A DNA stretch of 64,000 bases from Pokkaliibacter plantistimulans (GTDB lineage: Bacteria > Pseudomonadota > Gammaproteobacteria > Pseudomonadales > Balneatricaceae): positions 41,125 through 105,124 of the forward strand of contig NZ_LAPT01000021.1 of NCBI RefSeq assembly GCF_003194385.1. The letters run 5' to 3'. The notes under the pieces were generated by a model, which made no database searches, was not told where the DNA came from, and saw only the letters and a program-made list of their open reading frames with translations. Numbering within the stretch: position 1 is the first letter of the stretch; each line of letters begins with the position of its first letter. The position numbers and the translations under genes are program-made. Positions 28,386 to 35,648 of this stretch are shown piece after piece.

Positions 28386-29177
28386 ATGGGGCGCTACCTG
28401 ATAGTGGTATTACTGACGGGCATGCTGGCGTTGCTGGCTGGCTGCCAGGAACAGGTGGAGCTGAATCGTAATCTGACTGAAGCGGATGCCAACGAGGTGA
28501 TTGCTGAACTGGCATCGAAGCACATCGAAGCGGACAAGACCATCACCAAGGAGGGTATCACGGTTATCGTTGATGTGCCGGACATGGCTCGAGCTGTTCG
28601 CATTCTGGATGCTGCCGGATTGCCGCGTAAGTCCCGCGAAAATATGGGTGAGGTGTTCCGTAAGGAAGGCGTGATTTCCTCACCGCTGGAGGAGCGGGCG
28701 CGTTATATCTATGCCCTGTCGCAGGAGCTGGAGTCGACGCTGTCGCAGATTGATGGTGTGCTTGTCGCCCGGGTCCATGTGGTGCTGCCTGAGCGGGTAG
28801 CGCCGGGAGAGCCGGTGCAGCCAGCTTCGGCAGCCGTGTTTATCAAGCATCGGGCTGATCTTGATCCTGATGTTATTCGCCCCCGTGTTGAACGTCTGGT
28901 GCGCAGCAGTATCCCAGGTCTTACCGACAAAGAAGACAAGCTGGCAGTGGTTTTTGTGCCTGCAGAGGAGTATCACGAGCAGCAGAGACTCGTTAGCTTT
29001 GGTCCGTTCTTGCTGCCTGTGGAGTCCTTGCGTTTCTGGCAGTGGAGTCTGATCACTGGGGTGCTGTTTCTGCTGCTGTCGATGATTGCCCTCTGTTTGT
29101 GGCTGAAGCCGGAATGGCGCAACGCCTTGTTGGGGCGCGTCGGTCTTGGCGCAACAGGCAAGGCTCCCGGACGATGA
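28386..29177 (+). CDS. hrcJ: T3SS inner-membrane ring lipoprotein HrcJ (SctJ)
   Basis: SctJ/PrgK/YscJ-family lipoprotein of the inner-membrane ring. Seen: signal peptide with lipobox LLAGC (Cys near residue 20), two ring-building domains (EADANEVIAELASKHIEADK and later ARVHVVLPERVAPGEPVQPA, SAAVFIKHR), and a C-terminal membrane helix (WSLITGVLFLLLSMIALCLW). The 263 residues are the typical length. Confidence 0.96.
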   Translation: MGRYLIVVLLTGMLALLAGCQEQVELNRNLTEADANEVIAELASKHIEADKTITKEGITVIVDVPDMARAVRILDAAGLPRKSRENMGEVFRKEGVISSPLEERARYIYALSQELESTLSQIDGVLVARVHVVLPERVAPGEPVQPASAAVFIKHRADLDPDVIRPRVERLVRSSIPGLTDKEDKLAVVFVPAEEYHEQQRLVSFGPFLLPVESLRFWQWSLITGVLFLLLSMIALCLWLKPEWRNALLGRVGLGATGKAPGR

Positions 29178-29221
29178 TCCTTTTCACCCTTTGCCATTCC
29201 TTGAGCCGGTAACCGTTCAGT

Positions 29222-29824
29222 ATGACCGCTACGGCTGAGCAGTTATTGCCATGGTTGCAGTTCTGGCAGCAACCCTGGCAGCAGATGCATGACTCCTGGA
29301 TAGAAGTGTGTATACCGTCCAGCCTTCGTTGTCTTATCAGGGGTCAAAGGTGTGCGCTATGGCAACAGCTGGATGAGGTGCAATTACGGCAGATGTTTGA
29401 TCTTGCCGACGAGGCACCCTCCATGCCGGGTGATGTGTTGCTGCAGTGGGTGGTGCTGTCGCATGACCAGCGGCTGCAGGTACTCAATCTGGCGGCAGAA
29501 GTAGCGGTTCGGCAATCCGGTGCCCATGGCATATCGCCTTCGGATGTCAGCTGGTGCCGGCACTTGGCCAAGGCGTTAATGCCGGGCAACTGGTCGGTAG
29601 CCCAGCACCCGCACTTGCCCGGAGAGCAGGTAGGACTGGCGCTGTTACAGCAGTGGATGTCAGTCGCTACCTGGAGTAGGGCAAAGCTGTGCTTTCCCAG
29701 TGACTGGGTACTGTCGTTACAGCATCTGGAGCCAGTGCCGGCCAATCGTCTCAATCAGCTATGGCATGCGGTAATGTGGCGAATATCCAATAGTCATACG
29801 GAAGAGGTGGGAAATGTCGGTTGA
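29222..29824 (+). CDS. hrpD: T3SS accessory protein HrpD (SctK-like)
   Basis: 200-residue Trp/Leu/Gln-rich cytoplasmic protein in the fixed hrpD position between hrcJ and hrpE. HrpD proteins are regarded as distant SctK relatives, adaptors that link the sorting platform to the inner ring. No catalytic motif is seen. The gene end overlaps the long form of the next frame by four bases. Assignment is from position and composition. Confidence 0.75.
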   Translation: MTATAEQLLPWLQFWQQPWQQMHDSWIEVCIPSSLRCLIRGQRCALWQQLDEVQLRQMFDLADEAPSMPGDVLLQWVVLSHDQRLQVLNLAAEVAVRQSGAHGISPSDVSWCRHLAKALMPGNWSVAQHPHLPGEQVGLALLQQWMSVATWSRAKLCFPSDWVLSLQHLEPVPANRLNQLWHAVMWRISNSHTEEVGNVG

Positions 29825-29886
29825 CCGCATGCCTGCCACCCTTACCGCTGCCAGCTTGTCATCCATCTTCAGGAGTGAAAGTGTCC

Positions 29887-30525
29887 ATGTTCGTTAGACG
29901 ACGGATCTCCCTGCAGAGCGCTGAAGATCTCGCATTGCTACCCGTCATCACCGCCCGGCAGTTACAGTTATGTACTACGGTAGAGCAGATCACTGCACGT
30001 GCTGAGCAACAGGCGGCATTATTACTTGAGCAGGCGGAGCTGCAGGCTGAGAGTCTGTTGGGTGAGGCCCGGGCGCAGGCCGCTGTACTGGCTGAGCAGG
30101 CCCGGGCACAGGCACAGGAAGAGGTCTGGCAGGAGGCGAATGGATTATTGCAAACCTTGCAGCAACAGCGTGATGCGTTGTGGGACGAGGTGGAGCAGGT
30201 TGCAGAGCAGCTGGTGCAGAGTGCATTGCAGGCGGTATTGGGGGACATGTCAGCAGAGTTGCGAGGCCAGAGTCTGGTGCGCCAGCTGGTGGCCACACAA
30301 CGGCAGGCCGTACCTGCCGTGCTACGCTGCACCACGGCGCTGCAACCCGTGCTGGAGCAGGCGTTACAGCAACAGAGGGTACGCCACTGGCAGTTAGAAA
30401 CCGACCCCTTTGTTGCTGATGACAGCGTCATTCTGGAAACAGACGCCGGAGTGTTCCGCTGCTCCTGGTCAGCTATCTGTGAACAATTGAACAGTACGCT
30501 GAATACCCATACCGAAGACCATTAA
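29887..30525 (+). CDS. hrpE: T3SS ATPase regulator HrpE (SctL)
   Basis: SctL/FliH-family stator that holds and regulates the ATPase HrcN. After a short basic start (MFVRRRISLQ) comes a long Ala/Glu/Gln coiled coil (AEQQAALLLEQAELQAESLL) and a C-terminal domain ending with the characteristic basic-to-acidic strand region (WQLETDPFVADDSVILETDA). AGGAG lies 11 bases before the ATG at 29887; in-frame GTGs at 29875 and 29881 and a longer start at 29821 are possible. The next 109 bases before the hrpF hrp box hold no gene. Confidence 0.88.
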   Translation: MFVRRRISLQSAEDLALLPVITARQLQLCTTVEQITARAEQQAALLLEQAELQAESLLGEARAQAAVLAEQARAQAQEEVWQEANGLLQTLQQQRDALWDEVEQVAEQLVQSALQAVLGDMSAELRGQSLVRQLVATQRQAVPAVLRCTTALQPVLEQALQQQRVRHWQLETDPFVADDSVILETDAGVFRCSWSAICEQLNSTLNTHTEDH

Positions 30526-30634
30526 TGTAATCCACGGGTGTCAGTGTCCTGCCGGTGTCACTGGGTCTGGCGTGATGTTGCGTGACTTTCCCCGCTTTAT
30601 CGTCTAATCCCCCTTCCTGTCCGGGGTGATTCCG

Positions 30635-30662
30635 GGAACCTTCAGACATGCTGAACCACCCA
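30635..30662 (+). promoter_or_regulatory. hrp box (HrpL promoter) for hrpF
   Basis: GGAACC (30635-30640), 15-base spacer, CCACCCA (30656-30662). Exact consensus; starts the hrpF-hrpG-hrcC-hrpT-hrpV unit. Confidence 0.93.
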
Positions 30663-30696
30663 TAGATTACTGATTACATGCTAATGGGAGGTTCCT

Positions 30697-30918
30697 ATGT
30701 CTTCGGTAGAATCCGTTCGTCATCGCCTTGATACCCAGTTCGAGCGCAGTCAGAAAAACATGGATGACATTGCCACCAATCTGGAGGGGGCATCGCTTGA
30801 TGACATCTATGCCTTTAACTCGGCCATGCGACAAAACGCCACTGCCAGCTGGGCAGTGAATCAGGAGCTGCAGGTCAAGCATAATCTGGCCAAAGCGATC
30901 ATCAACGAGATTCGTTGA
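30697..30918 (+). CDS. hrpF: Small T3SS protein HrpF
   Basis: 73-residue helical cytoplasmic protein (LDTQFERSQKNMDDIATNLE) of the Pseudomonas/Erwinia HrpF type, proposed to act as a small chaperone-like helper, possibly for the pilin. It is not the translocon protein also called HrpF in Xanthomonas. It is the first gene after an exact hrp box, with GGGAGG before the ATG, and hrpG starts one base after its stop. Position is the main support. Confidence 0.75.
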   Translation: MSSVESVRHRLDTQFERSQKNMDDIATNLEGASLDDIYAFNSAMRQNATASWAVNQELQVKHNLAKAIINEIR

Positions 30919-30919
30919 G

Positions 30920-31393
30920 ATGCCTGCTATGCAGGAAACCAGGGAAGGCATTGCCCGCTGGCTGGCAGCGTCAGATCAGCAATTGCGACTGGACATTGAC
31001 CGCTTCAGCTGTGTCCTGAGCAAACAGCATGGGGGGGTTGGCTGTGCGTTCGAGTTTGGTATGTCTCTGCACGACGCCGGTTTCAATCCCCGCTTGTTGT
31101 TGCAGCTGGCTTCTGCCGGTCTGGGGCGCTTTGTCGGGGCACTGGCACTGAATCCCGACGATGGACAGTGTGTGCTGGTGAAGTGGGTTGCCTGCAATGG
31201 CGAATCCGCTCAGCAGGACAGCACAGATGTGCTTAGTGTCGTGGAGCAGCTGGCCAATCAGGCCGAGGTGTGGCATGACATGCTGCTCAGCTATCAGTCA
31301 CGTCATCGAAGCGGCCGCAACCAGAGTGTTGTGCCGCGCAGCCCCAGTGTTTTACCCCTTTCTCTGTCTCAGCAGTTACGAGGCTTTCGTTAA
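30920..31393 (+). CDS. hrpG: T3SS regulatory chaperone-like protein HrpG
   Basis: 157-residue protein with the size and alpha/beta pattern of class I T3SS chaperones (e.g. VGCAFEFGMSLHDAGFNPRL, FVGALALNPDDGQCVLVKW). In P. syringae HrpG counteracts HrpV, itself an inhibitor of the HrpRS activator, so it feeds back on hrp expression. It lies between hrpF and hrcC as expected. The C-terminal ~25 residues are basic and Ser-rich and look disordered. The 114 bases before hrcC contain AAC/TAC-rich sequence and no other gene. Confidence 0.72.
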   Translation: MPAMQETREGIARWLAASDQQLRLDIDRFSCVLSKQHGGVGCAFEFGMSLHDAGFNPRLLLQLASAGLGRFVGALALNPDDGQCVLVKWVACNGESAQQDSTDVLSVVEQLANQAEVWHDMLLSYQSRHRSGRNQSVVPRSPSVLPLSLSQQLRGFR

Positions 31394-31507
31394 GCAAAAA
31401 CAACAACTACAACTACTAGCAGCACCTGCGGCTGAGTCGATAGCGACTTGGTTGAGCCTTCTCTACCCTGCGGGAACGATGAACAGTACGAATAACATGA
31501 GGGTGTT

Positions 31508-33598
31508 ATGCGTAGAATTACCTTGATTTTGTTGTTGCTCGGCCTGCTGTACGGCGGTTCATCGTACGCAGCGGTTCCCGAAAGCTGGAAGACCACCGCC
31601 TTCGCCTATGATGCGCATGACACTCCACTGGAGCTGGCATTATCGGATTTTGCCCGTACCTTTGGGGTCAAGCTCGATATGGGCAACGTCTCCGGTACCG
31701 TCGATGGCAAGCTGCGCGCTAACAATGCGTTGGAATACCTTGATCGGCTGGCGCTGGAACACCAGTTCCTGTGGTTCGTCTACAACGGTACGCTGTATGT
31801 CAGCCCGCAGGATGAGCAGACCTCTGTCAGTCTGGATGTGTCGGAAGATGCGGTCTCTGATCTCAAGGATGCACTGACGCACGTAGGTTTGCTGGATGAG
31901 CGTTTTGGCTGGGGTGAGTTGCCCGACGAAGGTGTGGTGATCGTGTCGGGCCCTAAACAGTACGTGGATTTCGTCAAAGCGCTGAGCAAGAAGAAAAAGA
32001 AGGGTGACGATAAGCTGGAGGTCATGGTTTTCCCGCTGAGATACGCTCTGGCCGATGACCGCTCTATCAAGTATCGCGGGCAATCCATTGTGGTGCCTGG
32101 TGTGGCATCCATGCTTAGTGGCCTGCTGGAGAAGAAAGGTGGCAATGAGGTGCCCCTTGGCTTCAATACCGCCGACATGACCATGCAGAGCAGTCTCAAT
32201 GCACTGGATGCCATGCAGGAACAGGCCACCACCCGTATTCAGGACAGCGTAAACAACCGCAGCCTGACGCAAGAAGAAATCAACCAGAAGCTACAGAACA
32301 ATCGCAAGAAAGGCGGATCGAAAGTCAGCGCTGATATTCGTAATAACGCTGTGCTTATTCAGGATGATCCGGAAAAAGAGCCGATGTATCAGGCGCTGAT
32401 CGACAAGTTGGACCAACCGCGCAGCGTGATTGAGATTGATGCCATCATTCTCGATATTGATCGCAGTAAAGTTGCTGAGCTGGGTATTAACTGGCGTATT
32501 GGTAGTGGCAGCACTGAGGCGACGTTCAATGCTTCAAGCGCTGATCCGTTTATTGCCAGTGGTTCCTCCGCCACGGTCCTGATTCAGGATTTTGGCCATT
32601 TCTTCACACAGATTCGTGCGCTGGAAAGCAAGGGCGATGCGTCACTGATTGCCAATCCGTCGATTCTGACCATTGAGAACCAGCCAGCCGTCATCGACTT
32701 CAACGATACCGCCTATATCACCGCCATCGGTGAGCGGGTGGCCAATATTACCCCCGTTACCGCGGGCACCAGCCTGCAGGTGATCCCTCGTTCCATTGGC
32801 GAAGGCCCGCAGCGACTGATTCAGCTGTCACTGGATATTGAAGACGGTAGCATCGAACAGTCAGATGGCAGCACTGCCCCCAGCGTCAACCGGGGCACTA
32901 TCAGCACTCAGGCGGTAATTCGTGCTGAGCGTTCACTGGTGGTGGGCGGCTTCAATGTGGAGCAAAGCCAGAACCAGAACAGCAAGATTCCGCTGCTGGG
33001 CGATCTGCCGGGGGTGGGTAATCTGTTCAAGTACAAGAGCACCAGTCATTCCAACCGCGAGCGGCTATTTATCATTACGCCGCGTCTGGTCGGTACGGAG
33101 GTCAATCCGATCAAGTATGTCTCCGATGAGAATCGCCACGAGGTGGATCAGGCACTGCGCAAACAGAAGGGGCGCAGCAGCAGTGCGGAGCATCATGTCA
33201 CCCGTGGCGAGGTGGAGGATGCCCTCAGTGCCTTTGCTGACCATTACGTGCCCAAGGGTTTTCAGGCTGCGCCACCTGTCGCGGTCTATGGCCCGGAGCA
33301 GATTTGTCATGCGGAAAATATGCTGTTCCTCAAGGACAAGGTGCAGTGGTACGCCAATGACCGCTTTGCTGTGGTGATCGGGGCGGTGCGAAATAACAGT
33401 GCTGAGAGCCGTCGATTTGATGAAGCCAGTTGCGATAGCCGAGAGACACTGGCCGTTGCCGTATTGCCTGGCGCAGCACTGAAGCCCTGGCAGCAGGCGG
33501 AGGTCATGGTGGCGGTCAGGATTCCTGATCCTGATCGTCTGCAACGGCCGTCACTGATTGAGCCTGTCGCATCATCTACCCCTCCCGTCACGCCCTGA
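31508..33598 (+). CDS. hrcC: T3SS outer-membrane secretin HrcC (SctC)
   Basis: Secretin that forms the outer-membrane ring of the T3SS. Seen: signal peptide (RITLILLLLGLLYGGSSYAA), N0 and N1 domains, a basic KKKKKGDDK insert, and the secretin core with the family signature VPLLGDLPGVGNLFK-like stretch (IPLLGDLPGVGNLFKYKS). A ~120-residue C-terminal extension (residues ~575-696) follows the core and includes two Cys (QICHAENM, EASCDSRE) that could pair. The 696 residues are typical for HrcC. hrpT follows after 10 bases. Confidence 0.96.
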   Translation: MRRITLILLLLGLLYGGSSYAAVPESWKTTAFAYDAHDTPLELALSDFARTFGVKLDMGNVSGTVDGKLRANNALEYLDRLALEHQFLWFVYNGTLYVSPQDEQTSVSLDVSEDAVSDLKDALTHVGLLDERFGWGELPDEGVVIVSGPKQYVDFVKALSKKKKKGDDKLEVMVFPLRYALADDRSIKYRGQSIVVPGVASMLSGLLEKKGGNEVPLGFNTADMTMQSSLNALDAMQEQATTRIQDSVNNRSLTQEEINQKLQNNRKKGGSKVSADIRNNAVLIQDDPEKEPMYQALIDKLDQPRSVIEIDAIILDIDRSKVAELGINWRIGSGSTEATFNASSADPFIASGSSATVLIQDFGHFFTQIRALESKGDASLIANPSILTIENQPAVIDFNDTAYITAIGERVANITPVTAGTSLQVIPRSIGEGPQRLIQLSLDIEDGSIEQSDGSTAPSVNRGTISTQAVIRAERSLVVGGFNVEQSQNQNSKIPLLGDLPGVGNLFKYKSTSHSNRERLFIITPRLVGTEVNPIKYVSDENRHEVDQALRKQKGRSSSAEHHVTRGEVEDALSAFADHYVPKGFQAAPPVAVYGPEQICHAENMLFLKDKVQWYANDRFAVVIGAVRNNSAESRRFDEASCDSRETLAVAVLPGAALKPWQQAEVMVAVRIPDPDRLQRPSLIEPVASSTPPVTP

Positions 33599-33608
33599 GG
33601 AACTCGTC

Positions 33609-33803
33609 ATGCGTTTATTCATTCTGATCGCCGTGGTGCTAGGGTTGGCCGGTTGTGCTGCTGCAGGTAATAAGTCATGCACCACAGACAGTTGCTCTCG
33701 GCCGCTGTCTACGCCGGAAAAACTGGTGATCTGGTGGTCGCCTTCCATGCGTGATGGCTTGCCGCAGGATCAGGACACCACCTCTCACTCGTTCACTGAT
33801 TGA
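33609..33803 (+). CDS. hrpT: Small lipoprotein HrpT
   Basis: 64-residue lipoprotein with a clear signal and lipobox LAGC (Cys near residue 16). HrpT lies right after hrcC in P. syringae and Erwinia clusters and is thought to help HrcC assemble in the outer membrane, like a pilotin. Two further Cys (CTTDSC) could form a disulfide. The ATG at 33609 starts directly at the hydrophobic signal; a longer frame from 33558 overlaps hrcC and is rejected. Confidence 0.85.
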   Translation: MRLFILIAVVLGLAGCAAAGNKSCTTDSCSRPLSTPEKLVIWWSPSMRDGLPQDQDTTSHSFTD

Positions 33804-33911
33804 CGGGCAGCATGCTGAGCGAACGGGAGCCTGTTCTCTTTCTGCAAGGTGGTTACAGCACGCCTTCGCTGTCTTGTCCGGAGACGGGCGTCATATTGAG
33901 GGAGCATACCG

Positions 33912-34265
33912 ATGCTAAATAACACTGCGCTGGAGCAGCTATTACAGCAGGCCATGATCGGTCGCTCCATGTCCGTGCCTCTTGCCATGGGGGTGATTCT
34001 GGCCTATCGGGAGGACCAGCACGGGCGAGGGCTTGAGCTGGCGGTGTCGCGTGCCGAGCAGAGTCCGAAGTTACTCAAGGCGGTGCTGGAAAGGCGCTTT
34101 CGTGATATGGCTGTTTATGAAAACTGTTTCCCCTGTACCAATGACAAGGGTGACTGGTTGGTGTGGTTTCCCCTGCAGGGTAGTGATCAGGCCATTCAGT
34201 ACAACCAGCTGGCTCATGGGGCAGAGCAGTTACTGGCGTTGGTTGGGCTGGAGTCTTCGCGGTAA
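33912..34265 (+). CDS. hrpV: T3SS negative regulator HrpV
   Basis: 117-residue protein at the end of the hrcC unit, where P. syringae and Erwinia have hrpV. In P. syringae HrpV binds and inhibits HrpS and is relieved by HrpG. The size and the alternating helix/strand pattern (LEQLLQQAMIGRSMSVPLAM) fit a chaperone-like fold. The 108 bases after hrpT hold no gene. The following 138 bases to the chaperone gene contain only a weak 7-bp stem (34286-34309). Confidence 0.78.
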   Translation: MLNNTALEQLLQQAMIGRSMSVPLAMGVILAYREDQHGRGLELAVSRAEQSPKLLKAVLERRFRDMAVYENCFPCTNDKGDWLVWFPLQGSDQAIQYNQLAHGAEQLLALVGLESSR

Positions 34266-34403
34266 CGATAGAGGTAAGTGACGGCAGGCTGGGGCGGGGC
34301 AACCAGCCTCCTCATTGGCTAAGTCTTGCGATGAGTGAGATGACTCACACGCGATCTTATGATGGTCTCTTGATGGGTTCCGTGCTCAGGAAAGTATCAG
34401 CTG

Positions 34404-34826
34404 TTAGGCGGCATCAACCTGACGCAGTAGTTCCTGAATGAAAGCGCGAACGTCTTTGGTTTGCTCGATAAAGCCAGTCAGGCTATTGCTGAAATGTTGT
34501 TCATCGGATTTATCCAGTGGTAGCACATGACACAGGCAGAGGTTGTCGCGTTCATCGACTGCCAGCCAGCAACCTTGCATGGCGCTGATTTCAAAGTTCA
34601 GTAACAGTAACTTGCGCAGTATCTGAGGCGAAACGTCACTCGATAGCGTCAACAGAGAGCAATGGAAAATAGCACTGTCACTGTGATCGGGTACTTCAAT
34701 TACCGTCACTTCCTGATCCTCGGCGTCGTACAGGGCACAGACGCCGTCCTTTAACTGCAGTGAGGCACGGATACTTTTGCCGAAGTGCTGAATAAATTGG
34801 TTGGCTTTGAGTTGGTGAGGAGTCAT
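34404..34826 (-). CDS. CesT-family type III effector chaperone (DspF/AvrF-like)
   Basis: 140-residue acidic class I chaperone of the CesT/Tir-chaperone family. Seen: the helix-strand opening (QLKANQFIQHFGKSI), the hydrophobic strand region CALYDAEDQEVTVIEV, and the family hallmark LLLLNFEISAMQGCWLAVDE followed by NLCLCHVLPLD. The ATG at 34826 has AGGGA upstream; a longer frame to 34901 would start inside the promoter. An exact hrp box precedes it. It may serve the AvrE-family effectors, like DspF for DspE, although these are 18-28 kb away, or the small gene just upstream. Confidence 0.88.
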   Translation of the reverse strand: MTPHQLKANQFIQHFGKSIRASLQLKDGVCALYDAEDQEVTVIEVPDHSDSAIFHCSLLTLSSDVSPQILRKLLLLNFEISAMQGCWLAVDERDNLCLCHVLPLDKSDEQHFSNSLTGFIEQTKDVRAFIQELLRQVDAA

Positions 34827-34884
34827 GGTCAATCCCTGCCAGTGATGCTGAAGAGTGAGTGACGGTTTATGGTCACTGTCATTC

Positions 34885-34913
34885 TGAGTGGACTGTGGCA
34901 TCAGGGAAGTTCC
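34885..34913 (-). promoter_or_regulatory. hrp box (HrpL promoter) for the CesT-type chaperone
   Basis: Minus strand GGAACT (34913-34908), 16-base spacer, CCACTCA (34891-34885). Exact consensus. Confidence 0.9.
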
Positions 34914-34950
34914 CTGACCTTTTCAGGTGGATGTCAGGCGAGATGACGAA

Positions 34951-35442
34951 TCACTGCCGCTTGTAAGACTCAATCAGCTTGCGGGTATCGTCATTGTGAT
35001 CAATCACCCCCTGATGTTGCTGCTGCCACTGCGCTGCGCGCATTTCCTGTGTCTTTTGCTGATGCTTAAGCGCATCTGCCAACAGCAGAATCTGATGCAG
35101 CTGGAGCTGTCGGCTGCCATGGCGTTTGTCGGCGGTCAGTGTGGTGTGCTGCTGTTGTTGCAGGCATTGCTGATGAAAACTGCGCAACTGATGCTGGAGC
35201 TTTTCCAGCTCGGCGCTGCTGAGGTGTTGGGGCACCCTGATTTTACCGGAGTCAGTACGAAACAATCCCATGGCGGCATTAAAGAAACGCTTGATGGGAT
35301 CTGTCACAACACTGGTCTGATTTAGCAGCCTGACCCCCATGGAGCCCAGCATGCCCATGCTGCTTTTGGCCTTTTGTGTGCCTGTTAGAGGGCTGCTGTC
35401 TGCTGCCGGGCTGACCGGCGTATTGGCTGACGTGGTACGCAT
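34951..35442 (-). CDS. Candidate small T3SS effector or helper, 163 residues
   Basis: Not recognised. The first 30 residues are rich in Ser, Thr, Pro and Ala with no acidic residue before residue 15, a pattern common in type III secretion signals. The middle has a short hydrophobic/Gly-Met stretch (SSMGMLGSMGVRLLN). The C-terminal two thirds is a Gln/His-rich, probably coiled-coil region (ELEKLQHQLRSFHQQCLQQQ). An exact hrp box lies 76 bases upstream, and a CesT-type chaperone follows on the same strand with its own box. An effector-chaperone pair is a reasonable inference. Confidence 0.75.
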   Translation of the reverse strand: MRTTSANTPVSPAADSSPLTGTQKAKSSMGMLGSMGVRLLNQTSVVTDPIKRFFNAAMGLFRTDSGKIRVPQHLSSAELEKLQHQLRSFHQQCLQQQQHTTLTADKRHGSRQLQLHQILLLADALKHQQKTQEMRAAQWQQQHQGVIDHNDDTRKLIESYKRQ

Positions 35443-35517
35443 GGTGTGTACTCCCGCTCCGTGGGGCGTGATGATGTGCGATCTCTGTAAAACGCTGGGC
35501 TCAGCGTCATCCTGTGC

Positions 35518-35545
35518 TGGGTGGCGCGGAATAGATGGCAGTTCC
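35518..35545 (-). promoter_or_regulatory. hrp box (HrpL promoter) for the 163-residue candidate effector
   Basis: Minus strand GGAACT (35545-35540), 15-base spacer, CCACCCA (35524-35518). Exact consensus; divergent from the box in front of pilY1. Confidence 0.9.
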
Positions 35546-35586
35546 GCGATGCGGCCATGCGCTGGATTTAACCGGTACGCTCCAAG

Positions 35587-35614
35587 GGAACCCGAGTCGC
35601 CACAGTGCCACTGA
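35587..35614 (+). promoter_or_regulatory. hrp box (HrpL promoter) for the pilY1-type gene
   Basis: GGAACC (35587-35592), 15-base spacer, CCACTGA (35608-35614). Exact consensus, 34 bases before the pilY1 ATG. Confidence 0.85.
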
Positions 35615-35648
35615 CAACCTGATTGTCTGGCTGTTGGGGCGGTAGTAA

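Noticed and set aside
29859..30431. Cys/Ser-rich 190-codon minus-strand frame
   Set aside because: Antisense shadow of the coiled-coil hrpE gene; composition is an artefact of Gln/Ala/Glu codons.
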